IMG/VR virus record: IMGVR_UViG_3300032006_001297
Location: 1 to 42,447 of that record
Strand: one strand, 5' to 3'
Source: a virus
Length of the DNA: 42,447 nt
The notes under the pieces are model-generated. The model searched no databases. It saw only the letters and a program-made list of their open reading frames with translations, and was not told where the DNA came from. This document shows positions 22,601 through 30,189 of this stretch, piece by piece; the first letter of the stretch is position 1; each line of letters opens with the position of its first letter. Both the position numbers and the translations under genes were made by a program.

Positions 22601-23197
22601 CTAAATCTCCTTTGTTGTTTTTAATTTTTTACCGATTTCTTTAAAAACGGCCTTTGCCAATCTGGAGTTTTTCGTCATAAGTCCTTCTTTGAACTTTCCA
22701 AACTGACCTTTAATTACGAACTCTCTCATCTTTGAACCAGACATCCCCGCTACTCCCTCGGCGTCTGGGTCACGATCACCTGCCGAGACTACAGAAAAAT
22801 CTTGTATGTTGTCAAGGTCACTATCAACATACTTACTCATATTTCTTTGAAATTCTTTTACTCTATCACTACCGACTACGAAAATAACTTTTTTATAACC
22901 TTTTTTATTTAATGCGTCCAACGCAGTAAAAGGTGTATTTATTGATCTATCAGTATTTATAATGTTACCATATACATCTTTTAGAACTGCTATTTTAGTC
23001 TTAAACGATAATGGATTCTTTTTTTTATCTTCTGTTTTAGATGCAAATACCATTGGTATTCCACCTTCTTTTTTTGCAACCCAAATTATTTTATTAATTA
23101 ATTTTGCATGACCGATAGTTGGAGGATTCATCCTTCCAAAAGAAAAAACAACTGGCTTATTAATATTTTCTCTTAAAAAGTTTCTAAAAGTAATCAT
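22601..23197 (-). CDS. HxGH-type nucleotidyltransferase with capsid-targeting-like leader
   Basis: The preferred start is the ATG at 23197, which overlaps the upstream stop as ATGA behind AAGAGG; longer forms add an unrelated tail. The 198-residue protein begins MITFRNFLRE, then VVFSFGRMNPPTIGH (Thr27-Ile-Gly-His30), the HxGH-like nucleotide-binding motif of cytidylyltransferase/NMN-adenylyltransferase enzymes, and GMSGSKMRE (about 152-159) as the second signature. FVVGSDRVKEF lies between them. Substrate unknown: NMN and CTP-type reactions are both possible. The leader suggests packaging inside the capsid. Confidence 0.8.
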   Translation of the reverse strand: MITFRNFLRENINKPVVFSFGRMNPPTIGHAKLINKIIWVAKKEGGIPMVFASKTEDKKKNPLSFKTKIAVLKDVYGNIINTDRSINTPFTALDALNKKGYKKVIFVVGSDRVKEFQRNMSKYVDSDLDNIQDFSVVSAGDRDPDAEGVAGMSGSKMREFVIKGQFGKFKEGLMTKNSRLAKAVFKEIGKKLKTTKEI

Positions 23198-23427
23198 TGG
23201 CCTCTTGACATCTTTCCAAGTTTTAATCCTGCAAACATTGAAATCCATTTAATATCTTCGTCTGCTAATTGTTGTAATACTTCCTTTGGATATTTATCAA
23301 CCATGTTCTTTAACTTTTCACCTTGTTTGTATGACATCTTTTCAATGTTACCATATTCTTTGCGTAACTTGTCAATCATTCTAGGTGCAAAAGTTTTACC
23401 TTCTACCATTTCTTTGTAAGTTTTCAT
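23194..23427 (-). CDS. Small internal-protein candidate (MKTYKEMVEG leader)
   Basis: Start chosen at the ATG at 23427, because the protein then begins MKTYKEMVEGK, almost identical to the leaders of its neighbours; the longer form would use TTG. The 77-residue product is basic and helical (MIDKLRKEYGNIEKMSYKQGEKLKNMVDKYPKEVLQQLADEDIKW). Possible DNA-associated head protein. Neighbours on both sides carry the same leader. Confidence 0.7.
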   Translation of the reverse strand: MKTYKEMVEGKTFAPRMIDKLRKEYGNIEKMSYKQGEKLKNMVDKYPKEVLQQLADEDIKWISMFAGLKLGKMSRGQ

Positions 23428-23675
23428 TTTATATATTCCCAACCTTTTTTCAATAGTGCTTTTAACTTAGGAGAATCTTTCTCCATACGCATCACACTAT
23501 CACCATCATCAGAAAGATGAACAATAATAACGTCATCAGATTTTTCTTTCTTAATTTGTTTGGTCATTGTCCTGATAGATTTACTAGTATTGCTTCCAGA
23601 GTAACTACTTTCTTTCTCTCTCTTAACAATATCCTTTAACGTCTTATCTTCTAAGAATGTTTTATAAGTTTTCAT
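23424..23675 (-). CDS. Small internal-protein candidate (MKTYKTFLED leader)
   Basis: An 83-residue protein starting MKTYKTFLEDKTLKD. The leader matches the capsid-targeting sequence of T4 internal proteins (MKTYQEFI-type, then Glu where the prohead protease cuts). The remainder is Lys/Ser-rich, then DDVIIVHLSDDGDSVMRMEKDSPKLKALLKKGWEYIK. It overlaps both neighbours by four bases. Confidence 0.7.
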   Translation of the reverse strand: MKTYKTFLEDKTLKDIVKREKESSYSGSNTSKSIRTMTKQIKKEKSDDVIIVHLSDDGDSVMRMEKDSPKLKALLKKGWEYIK

Positions 23676-24022
23676 ACTTTTTTGATTTCTTTATTAGAGA
23701 TTAACTTTTTCCAGATTTTTGTATCAACATCTTCGATAGGTCCTGTGGTTTTTTTCTTTTTCATGTCATATCTAATTATATAATGTTTTCCTTTTTTCTC
23801 TATTACTTTCATATGACTTGCCGTACTTTTGCGAATACCTGTCCATTTAGAAATCATAATGGTGTTAGCAACTATCTCATACATCTCACCATTTTCAATT
23901 TCTTTTTTGACATCATCCATTAAACCTTCACTAATTTCTTTTTCAAATTGCCTATAGGTTTTCCGGTTTTCTAATATTTCTTCTTGTAAGTCAAGCCATG
24001 GCTGACAAATTAAATCATTCAT
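23672..24022 (-). CDS. Hypothetical protein of the internal-protein block
   Basis: A 116-residue protein whose start (ATG at 24022 behind GAGGAATAA) gives MNDLICQPWLDLQEEI; a KTYRQFEKEISEG segment at residues 21-33 resembles the neighbouring leaders but is internal. The C-terminal half has strands MYEIVANTIMISKW and KHYIIRYDMKKKK, which look like a small beta domain with a basic edge. No family recognised. Confidence 0.6.
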   Translation of the reverse strand: MNDLICQPWLDLQEEILENRKTYRQFEKEISEGLMDDVKKEIENGEMYEIVANTIMISKWTGIRKSTASHMKVIEKKGKHYIIRYDMKKKKTTGPIEDVDTKIWKKLISNKEIKKV

Positions 24023-24025
24023 AAT

Positions 24026-24244
24026 TTATTCCTCTTCTTCGTCCTCATGGTTTACACATGCTTCATCTTTTCCTTCTTCTTCATCATCAGATTTCCATTC
24101 TTTGTCAATTTCATCAAAAAACTTTTTCTTTTCTTCATCCGATAATTCTTCCGGACTATCAACTCCATACTTTTTTAACTTTTTATCAAAGAATTTTTGA
24201 TATTCTTCTTTACTGCCTTCTATAAATGATTTATAAGTTTTCAT
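24026..24244 (-). CDS. Small acidic internal-protein candidate (MKTYKSFIEG leader)
   Basis: A 72-residue protein starting MKTYKSFIEGSKEEYQKFFDKKLKKYGVDSPEELS, with an acidic tail of Glu and Asp. I recall similar short proteins in cyanophage T4-like genomes with the same leader. GAGGAGAAATA precedes the ATG, which overlaps the stop of the zinc-finger gene upstream. Likely head-internal. Confidence 0.7.
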   Translation of the reverse strand: MKTYKSFIEGSKEEYQKFFDKKLKKYGVDSPEELSDEEKKKFFDEIDKEWKSDDEEEGKDEACVNHEDEEEE

Positions 24245-24420
24245 TATTTCTCCTCTTGTAGGCCAACTGCTTCTAGTGACAAATTAATTTTTTCCATACT
24301 AATTTCTTTAAATCTATTCATAATATTTTTATATTTTTTATGATTCGGACAAGTACATTGCCAATTAAACAATGCTTCACATTTAGCACAATACCTCGAT
24401 TTCATTTTAGTAGTAGTCAT
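24244..24420 (-). CDS. 58-residue zinc-finger protein
   Basis: A short gene from the ATG at 24420 (AAAGGTA site) to TAA at 24246-24244. The product contains RYCAKCEALFNWQCTCPNHKKY, a Cys-x2-Cys, Cys-x-Cys and His pattern that could bind zinc, then a Lys/Asn-rich helical tail. It overlaps the upstream gene by 14 bases and the downstream ATG by one, which is typical of this operon and supports it being real. Function unknown. Confidence 0.65.
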   Translation of the reverse strand: MTTTKMKSRYCAKCEALFNWQCTCPNHKKYKNIMNRFKEISMEKINLSLEAVGLQEEK

Positions 24421-24607
24421 TACCTTTTGTCCAATCCTCTAGTTTATTTTTTTCATATTCTTCGTACTTATCAATAAATCTATGTATTATATTTCCCAAC
24501 TCTCTCAAATCCATTTCCTCAGTATTTTGACCAAAAACTTGTTGTCGTTCATACTTAGCAATATATCTGTTTAATACATCTTTTAAATGTTTTAAATCTT
24601 CAATCAT
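24407..24607 (-). CDS. Hypothetical helical protein
   Basis: The ATG at 24607 overlaps the stop of the oxygenase gene as ATGA, giving 66 residues (a TTG at 24622 is an alternative). The product is a charged helical protein (MIEDLKHLKDVLNRYIAKYERQQ ... ELGNIIHRFIDKYEEY), possibly a coiled-coil dimer. No family recognised. Confidence 0.55.
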   Translation of the reverse strand: MIEDLKHLKDVLNRYIAKYERQQVFGQNTEEMDLRELGNIIHRFIDKYEEYEKNKLEDWTKGNDYY

Positions 24608-25212
24608 CCCATTGTCCACCAATTATCTTTTCGTGCTATAGATGTTACCAAATGTATACGATCTTCTTCACCACCATTAAACTGACTGTGATAAAAAACT
24701 GTATTCGTATACCAAGCTCTACCGACAGGTAAATGTTTTACCTCATCTTCAATAACCATCTTAGCACCTATGTTTGTAATAATAGGAACATGAAGTCTTG
24801 GTTCAGGATCGCGATGCCAAGATAAGGAACTTCTTGGTGTTGACTTAATCAAACGTACTCGACCCAACTGACCTTCATATTCACTATCAACATATTGTGA
24901 TAATGTATCATAAACTTCTTTAAAATATGTTTTTTTAAACTCTGGAATAAAAATACCGTAATCTTTTTCATCAAGTTCTTGTTGTCTGATAACTTCTTGT
25001 CCATCAACCATTGTTCGATAAACACCACCAGTACCTTCATAAAAACATTCTGGAGCTTCTTGAAAATCTCTTTTTGTCAAACAAATCTGATGATATTTTT
25101 TATCAGCATTTAAAACTTGATCTGGCCAAGGTGCAATCTCTAAAACTTCTTCAAGTGCTTGTGCAAGTTTTATTTCATCAAATATAATAGGCAACTTCAC
25201 GAAATATTTCAA
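24604..25212 (-). CDS. 2-oxoglutarate/Fe(II) oxygenase-like protein (aspartyl hydroxylase type)
   Basis: The 202-residue protein contains SSLSWHRDPEPRLHVPIITN with the iron pair His133-x-Asp135, and a later FYHSQFNGGEEDRIHLVTSI with the distal histidine (His187) and the Arg that binds 2-oxoglutarate. This resembles the aspartyl/asparaginyl beta-hydroxylase family. The apparent start is TTG at 25212 with an AAAGGA site, because no ATG precedes the conserved region. Substrate unknown: a virion protein or a host protein is possible. It sits inside the internal-protein block. Confidence 0.75.
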   Translation of the reverse strand: MKYFVKLPIIFDEIKLAQALEEVLEIAPWPDQVLNADKKYHQICLTKRDFQEAPECFYEGTGGVYRTMVDGQEVIRQQELDEKDYGIFIPEFKKTYFKEVYDTLSQYVDSEYEGQLGRVRLIKSTPRSSLSWHRDPEPRLHVPIITNIGAKMVIEDEVKHLPVGRAWYTNTVFYHSQFNGGEEDRIHLVTSIARKDNWWTMG

Positions 25213-26424
25213 TTACCAATCCTTTGCAATAGTAAAGTTTGCATGAGAAAATTCAAGTCTATCCACTAACTTAACTGCACCACCTTTTGTATTAATAGCA
25301 ACAAAACCTTCTGGTGCCGTGACTTTAAAACCATTAGGTGTTTTAAGAAATGTTCCAATACTTTTAATTTTCTCTAATTGTTTTACAACCATATTTTTTG
25401 CATCAAGAATACCTAAATAGGTTGCCATAGTAAAATATAATTCATTTTTAAATTTTCTTAAAACTTTTTGTGCATCTTTTTGTATGTCTTTATATTTCTT
25501 TTTACCTTTATCAGATTTCTTTGTATCAATTTCTGTTGATAATCTATCTGTGTAATATTGTTCAAACTCTTTAACAAGATTTTTAGTATCAGCAATTTTT
25601 GAACCAGCACGAACTTTCGTATTAAAAAATACTTTCATCAATGGTGCCAGACCCCATTTTGTTTTATCTTTACCGAGTTCGTTTAAAAACTTACCTGCTT
25701 TTCCAGCAGCACCTGCAATTTGATTTATTTTTTTCTCTAATTTATTTACGTCTGCTGGACTAAATGTGACTGCGTTAGCAGTATCTAAGTAAGCATCATC
25801 AAACCAAACTCTTTTTGATTTCTTGAAAATATTTGCATCAACACCAAAAGATGCCTTTAATGAATCAATTGATTTTCCAGTATACTTTGTGTGCCACACC
25901 ACTCCAAGACTTGCCTTTCTTATTGTTGAGGCTAAGTCACTATCTTCTGGAACAGCATAGGTGATAGTATTAGGTCCGAAAGTCAACATACTGACATCAT
26001 CAATAGTTTGCTTTTTCAAATCACCTTTGGAAAACATAATGTCACCCTGATAGATGCCTTTCATTCCCAGATCAGGTAAAGTTTTCAATGCAACTTTTAA
26101 TTTATCTGAAGGACCCTCTGAACCGTGATTAGCATCAATGTCTGCTACTGTATAATTAATTTTAGGGACCTTATTAAAAAGTGATTTTGTTGCAACAAAA
26201 AACTTTCCGTTCTCTGGATTGATACCAGCAAAAATTGCTGGAGCACCATCCCACTTTACAGTCACATTCGTTTTACTTTTCCCTCCTGCTAACATATCCT
26301 TAAGAGAATTTAAAAACTGAATTGCTGTAGTCGCACCTTTTACACCATTGTTGATGATTTCATCTTCAAGGTGCTCCATGTGCGTATTTTTATCTTCATT
26401 TAATATTTCTTTGAATGATAACAT
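25213..26424 (-). CDS. KxDG ligase/nucleotidyltransferase-like protein with capsid-targeting-like leader
   Basis: The 403-residue protein begins MLSFKEILNEDK, matching the block leader (L-x-E cut site). It then shows a pattern seen in covalent nucleotidyltransferases: VTVKWDGAPAIFAG with Lys57-Trp-Asp-Gly (motif I), GIYQGDIMF (123-131, motif IV-like), GVVWHTKYTG (174-183), and PEGFVAINTKGGAVKLVDR (371-389, motif V-like with Lys385 and Arg389). In DNA and RNA ligases the motif I lysine carries AMP. I recall the family in T4-like phages as DUF6267, unassigned. The ligase fold is my inference from motif order. Confidence 0.7.
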   Translation of the reverse strand: MLSFKEILNEDKNTHMEHLEDEIINNGVKGATTAIQFLNSLKDMLAGGKSKTNVTVKWDGAPAIFAGINPENGKFFVATKSLFNKVPKINYTVADIDANHGSEGPSDKLKVALKTLPDLGMKGIYQGDIMFSKGDLKKQTIDDVSMLTFGPNTITYAVPEDSDLASTIRKASLGVVWHTKYTGKSIDSLKASFGVDANIFKKSKRVWFDDAYLDTANAVTFSPADVNKLEKKINQIAGAAGKAGKFLNELGKDKTKWGLAPLMKVFFNTKVRAGSKIADTKNLVKEFEQYYTDRLSTEIDTKKSDKGKKKYKDIQKDAQKVLRKFKNELYFTMATYLGILDAKNMVVKQLEKIKSIGTFLKTPNGFKVTAPEGFVAINTKGGAVKLVDRLEFSHANFTIAKDW

Positions 26425-26427
26425 GAA

Positions 26428-27531
26428 CTACCACTTAATAGTATTGTTATGTGAAATCAAAGGTTCATAATCCATGTAGTCAACCAATCTTTTAAAATTA
26501 TCTCCAATCCATTCTTTTGCCTGTTCAAATTTTTCTAAAATCCAGTTGACAAATTTAGTAAAAAGTTCCAGTACTTTTTCTTTCATTTTTTTATAAAAAT
26601 CTGCAACACGATCAACAAAACCTTCTGCTATTAATTCTTTTTCAATTTGTTCAAATCCTTCATCCATAACCATCTTGACACCTAAACCAACCGTTGCCCA
26701 AAAGTTATATATTTTTTTTCCTGTCTTGTCTGCACTTCCTTTGACGGATGATGATTTAAATTTAACGTCAGGTTTTACTTGACTAGCAATTTTCTTAACA
26801 TATTTATCTGATGATTTTGTGACAGTATGAAAATCAGATTTCGTTCCTTCATAATTTGTTATCAAAAATGAGGTTGCTGTTCCTTCATTTCTTCCAAATT
26901 TTTGTGATCCTGTCATTGCTTCAAAAGTAAACTCCTCTGCAAAAGCAGAATTTTTCTCAAATGCTTTTCTTAAATCTGTTTTAAATGCTTTATGAAAAGC
27001 ATCTATTTCTTCAAACACTTTTCCTTTTGCTGTTCCTATTAAATCACTTTTATTACCATGAACTTCTTTTCCTTTTTTATCTGTTAAACGAAAAGAAGTT
27101 TTTAACCCTTTTAATTGATTTTCTATTTTCTTTAATAAAACAGTATTATCAACTTTTTTCATCGCAGCATAAAAAGTTGCCTGTGCTTCTGCACGTTGAC
27201 CACTCATTAGTTGGGCATTTCCAGTTTTCAAAGAAATATAATTCTTTCCAATTATAATATCAGTCTTTGGTGTTTTAGTAGAACTAGGAACTTTACCATC
27301 AAAATAAGAAGCCCATTCTTTTGTTACTTCATATCTATTTGAAGGAAACTTACCCTTACCCGTTATCTTTTGTTTCTTCAATACTTTTTTAGCATTTGCA
27401 ACTGTAACTCTGGGATCTTTAAATTTTGCTTTCTTATCATTATTTGCAGCTGCAACTAGTGCTGCTTCCATTTCAAATGCACCAGATGTATCTGCTTCTT
27501 GTAAGTCTAACCAATCTTTATATGATTTCAT
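26428..27531 (-). CDS. Large internal or structural protein with MKSYKDWLDLQE leader
   Basis: A 367-residue protein starting MKSYKDWLDLQEADTSGAFEMEAALVAAANN; cleavage after LQE would fit the T4 prohead-protease rule. A middle domain (60-290) includes KTDIIIGKNYISLKTGNAQLMSGQRAEAQATFYAA, which resembles conserved phage head-associated proteins. The C-terminal 70 residues are helical and amphipathic (KEKVLELFTKFVNWILEKFEQAKEWI). The ILKTGN-like strand with Lys recalls a nuclease-type fold, but no catalytic set is evident. AGGAAAG precedes the ATG. Confidence 0.65.
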   Translation of the reverse strand: MKSYKDWLDLQEADTSGAFEMEAALVAAANNDKKAKFKDPRVTVANAKKVLKKQKITGKGKFPSNRYEVTKEWASYFDGKVPSSTKTPKTDIIIGKNYISLKTGNAQLMSGQRAEAQATFYAAMKKVDNTVLLKKIENQLKGLKTSFRLTDKKGKEVHGNKSDLIGTAKGKVFEEIDAFHKAFKTDLRKAFEKNSAFAEEFTFEAMTGSQKFGRNEGTATSFLITNYEGTKSDFHTVTKSSDKYVKKIASQVKPDVKFKSSSVKGSADKTGKKIYNFWATVGLGVKMVMDEGFEQIEKELIAEGFVDRVADFYKKMKEKVLELFTKFVNWILEKFEQAKEWIGDNFKRLVDYMDYEPLISHNNTIKW

Positions 27532-27538
27532 ATCTTTC

Positions 27539-27727
27539 CTATAAGTTATCTATTTTGCATAATGGACAATCTTTGATGTCTACGGATCGGAATGGACACA
27601 TGGTATAATGATCTACATTTCCTGCTGTGATTCTCCTTAAAATAGAACCATCTGCTATCCGTTCTTTACTCTTTGCGGCCTTTTTAACGACCTCAGAAAA
27701 CATATCTTGTATAGTTTGCTTCTTCAT
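27539..27727 (-). CDS. Small protein with Cys pairs, unknown
   Basis: A 62-residue protein: basic helical N-terminus (TIQDMFSEVVKKAAKSKERI), then TMCPFRSVDIKDCPLCKIDNL with three cysteines near the C-terminus that could bind metal together with the His in NVDHYT. The ATG at 27727 lies only 10 bases after a TATAAATA box. No family recognised. Confidence 0.55.
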   Translation of the reverse strand: MKKQTIQDMFSEVVKKAAKSKERIADGSILRRITAGNVDHYTMCPFRSVDIKDCPLCKIDNL

Positions 27728-27736
27728 AATCTCTTA

Positions 27737-27744
27737 TATTTATA
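27737..27744 (-). promoter_or_regulatory. T4-like late promoter box
   Basis: TATAAATA, the T4 late-promoter core, read leftward, ending 10 bases before the ATG at 27727. The spacing is short for a leader with a ribosome site. In AT-rich DNA such boxes occur by chance, so support comes from its intergenic position. Confidence 0.4.
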
Positions 27745-27764
27745 ATACTTCTTATTTTCGCATC

Positions 27765-27983
27765 CTAATTATAATTCTGTTTTATCAAAAATTCTGGTAA
27801 TTTCCACTCAACGCTGTCGGTATCTATGTTATAATGCCCCAATGCACCACAAAAATTACAGTATTCTATGCCTATATCATAATCCAAAGTAGTCGTATTT
27901 GCTCTATGCTCACATAACTTTCTCATTACGGGTTCTTCATCTATTTTCTTAAACCAGCCGTCTGAAATTGTTAAATCCTGCAT
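27765..27983 (-). CDS. Small zinc-binding protein, unknown
   Basis: A 72-residue protein with LCEHRANTTTLDYDIGIEYCNFCGALGHYN, a Cys-His plus Cys-x2-Cys pattern able to form a zinc site. The N-terminal part (MQDLTISDGWFKKIDEEP) is acidic. It is the first gene behind a late-promoter box and precedes the structural-type block. Function unknown. Confidence 0.6.
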   Translation of the reverse strand: MQDLTISDGWFKKIDEEPVMRKLCEHRANTTTLDYDIGIEYCNFCGALGHYNIDTDSVEWKLPEFLIKQNYN

Positions 27984-28008
27984 AATAGCCTCCGTTTAGT
28001 TATATTAC

Positions 28009-28016
28009 TATTTATA
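28009..28016 (-). promoter_or_regulatory. T4-like late promoter box at the end of gp41
   Basis: TATAAATA read leftward, overlapping the stop codon of gp41 (28012) and lying 26 bases before the ATG at 27983. The placement marks the switch from replication genes to the probable head-protein block and fits late transcription. Confidence 0.5.
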
Positions 28017-29427
28017 TGTTCCAATCTTCATAACTTTTTTCAGTTCGTTTCTGAGGTTTAATTTTAAGTGTATATGGATTGGCATTTGTATTAGCATCGG
28101 ATTTTTTCTCATAATATTTGTTACTTCCGTCATTTGCCAATGCTGGTTGATCGTTTTCTTCAATGTCAACTAATTTCATTTTCTTCTTAATCACATTAAC
28201 CAAAAACTTACTATTCAATGAAATGTCACTATATCTATTTTTTAATTGCTTAAACAAAATCTGATTATTAACTCCCGCACCATCATCCTTTGCAATAATT
28301 GCTAACATCAAATCTGCTGTTGCAGGTAATCCAAAACTTTCTGATGTATTAGATAAATCAGGATCCGAACTTGTAAAACCCTCTCGGTTTAATTGCGAAC
28401 TGGTAATGATCGGAACATTACATTCGACCGACAATCCACGAATTTCCTCTGCAATAGATTTAATGTAGATATAAGTGTTCATATTAGCTGCCCACTTAAC
28501 TCTACTTGATGCACAAATATTTAAATAATCTAAAATAATAACTTGTGGTGTAAAATCTTTTTTGATTTTCAATTCTCTTATCAATGCACGAAAATTTCCA
28601 ACATGAGCACCTGCTGTTGGGTATTCTTTAATAATAAGTTTTCCAATTTTTAAATCATATAATTTTTTTGCAAAAACATCCCTAGGCAGTAAATGTAAAT
28701 CATGCAACTCCGTATCCATTAAATTTGCATCAATTCTTTCTGCGATTCTCTCCTCTGCCATCTCCATAGTAATATATAAAACATCCATTCCCTGTTTTAA
28801 ATATTGACTGGCAAAATGAGTCTTGACCAAAGTTTTACCAACTCCCGTACCACCTAATAAAACTGTCAAAGTTTTTGGTGATATTCCTCCGTTGGTAATC
28901 TTATCAAGCATAGTCATTTGAAATGGAATTTTAGTTTCTTTTTGATGATAGAAATTCCATCTATCCTCACCATCTTCCAAATAATTATGACCGATACTTT
29001 TATCTAATGAAACTGCCAATGCTTCTGTAAGAATTTCTGGTATTGCATCTTTAGACGTTTTCTTTTCTTTACCTTCCAGAATTGAAATACTTTCAACGAT
29101 ACCATTATATACTGCCTGATCTTTTGCCCACTTTTCTGTTTCTTTTGTCAACCATTCTTCATCATCAGTTTTACTTGTTAATGATTTAAGAACTTCATTA
29201 CATTTATTAAATATAGTTTCATTTAAATCTTCTCTATTATTTAATTTAACAGATATTGCTTCTCTTGTCGGAGCCTTATTAAATTCTGAAATATGTTTTT
29301 GTATTTCAATAAAAATTTGTTTTTCTGCATTTTCTTTAAAATATTCTGGTTTTAAAAAGATACCGACAATACTGGCATAATCTTCATTATATAAAAGATT
29401 TTCTAATATTAAGGATTCAGTCCTCAT
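28012..29427 (-). CDS. 41: Replicative DNA helicase, T4 gp41-like
   Basis: The 471-residue length matches T4 gp41 (475). The C-terminal RecA-type motor shows GGTGVGKT (192-199, Walker A), YITMEMAEERIAERI (218-232), VIILDYL (297-302, Walker B) and SSQLNREGF. The N-terminal 130 residues form the helical primase-interaction domain. It unwinds DNA ahead of the fork as a hexamer, loaded by gp59, whose gene lies one base upstream, and pairs with primase gp61. AAAGGAT precedes the ATG. Confidence 0.95.
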   Translation of the reverse strand: MRTESLILENLLYNEDYASIVGIFLKPEYFKENAEKQIFIEIQKHISEFNKAPTREAISVKLNNREDLNETIFNKCNEVLKSLTSKTDDEEWLTKETEKWAKDQAVYNGIVESISILEGKEKKTSKDAIPEILTEALAVSLDKSIGHNYLEDGEDRWNFYHQKETKIPFQMTMLDKITNGGISPKTLTVLLGGTGVGKTLVKTHFASQYLKQGMDVLYITMEMAEERIAERIDANLMDTELHDLHLLPRDVFAKKLYDLKIGKLIIKEYPTAGAHVGNFRALIRELKIKKDFTPQVIILDYLNICASSRVKWAANMNTYIYIKSIAEEIRGLSVECNVPIITSSQLNREGFTSSDPDLSNTSESFGLPATADLMLAIIAKDDGAGVNNQILFKQLKNRYSDISLNSKFLVNVIKKKMKLVDIEENDQPALANDGSNKYYEKKSDANTNANPYTLKIKPQKRTEKSYEDWNI

Positions 29428-29428
29428 T

Positions 29429-30082
29429 TTATCCTTTCTTTAAAACGTCCAATATTATTTTCTTTTGCTTTTCTACATCAACTTCCAAAAATGGTTTATA
29501 ATTTAAAACAAGTCTCTTATGATCTTCCCATATAGGATCATCCAAATACTTATCTATTTCTGGAATAAAATTCAATACCATGTCCAAAACTGTAAAAGCT
29601 TCTAATGATATTACACGACCCAGAACTAATTTTAAAATGAGTGGATGTCTCATACTTTTTGTAATAAACATCTCATTAAAAGTACAATCTTCCTTTTTCA
29701 TAAATCTAACAATACATTCAATATCACAACGAATATGAGTATCAAAATTATTCATTTTATCTCTATAATCTTCATACAAATCACTATCAAAATCAATAGG
29801 GTGATCTAAACCATTAGTAAATTGTGAAAGATAAAAAAATATCAATGATTCTTTATTCGTAAATGCTTTACCTATATTATGAAATAATTTTCTTTGTCCA
29901 GAATATTTTCCATACTGTTCTACTTTTGCAAAACTTCTCTGCATGGAATCTATATTAGCCCAATTACCTTTTCCATTATATTTAAAATAATCATAATCTC
30001 TGGTAAAGTGTGCTCTTATTCCATGCCAAACCACCCAAGCATTATATGTTATTTGTAAATCATTATTTTGCATAGTATTCAT
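29429..30082 (-). CDS. 59: Helicase-loading protein, T4 gp59-like
   Basis: The 217-residue size equals T4 gp59. The YDYFKYNGKGNW segment near the start, a SLIFFYLSQFTNG helix and SLEAFTVLDMVLNFIPEIDKYLDDPIWEDHK follow the T4 protein in order. gp59 binds forks and single-strand-binding protein and loads helicase gp41, encoded next. The start at 30082 is chosen because its ATG overlaps the stop of the 36-residue microprotein (ATGA); ATG at 30094 is an alternative. Moderately diverged but well placed. Confidence 0.8.
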   Translation of the reverse strand: MNTMQNNDLQITYNAWVVWHGIRAHFTRDYDYFKYNGKGNWANIDSMQRSFAKVEQYGKYSGQRKLFHNIGKAFTNKESLIFFYLSQFTNGLDHPIDFDSDLYEDYRDKMNNFDTHIRCDIECIVRFMKKEDCTFNEMFITKSMRHPLILKLVLGRVISLEAFTVLDMVLNFIPEIDKYLDDPIWEDHKRLVLNYKPFLEVDVEKQKKIILDVLKKG

Positions 30083-30189
30083 AGAGTATAACATTGACAA
30101 GATTGTAAAAAATCATAAAAATAAATTCCACCGAGAAGCATAAGACCTATTAACATCCATAAAACAATTATTAATAATCTATGTCTCAT
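30079..30189 (-). CDS. 36-residue membrane microprotein between uvsX and gp59
   Basis: The ATG at 30189 lies inside the last codons of uvsX, with AAAGG about nine bases ahead, and the frame ends in TGA overlapping the gp59 ATG. The product is one hydrophobic helix (RLLIIVLWMLIGLMLLGGIYFYDFL) with a short Cys-rich tail (SCQCYTL). Overlaps at both ends make translation coupling likely and argue against a chance frame. Function unknown. Confidence 0.65.
   Translation of the reverse strand: MRHRLLIIVLWMLIGLMLLGGIYFYDFLQSCQCYTL

Noticed and set aside
24849-25040. A 63-residue minus-strand frame inside the oxygenase gene
   Set aside because: It is in a shifted frame within a gene with clear iron-site motifs, and has no ribosome site of note.
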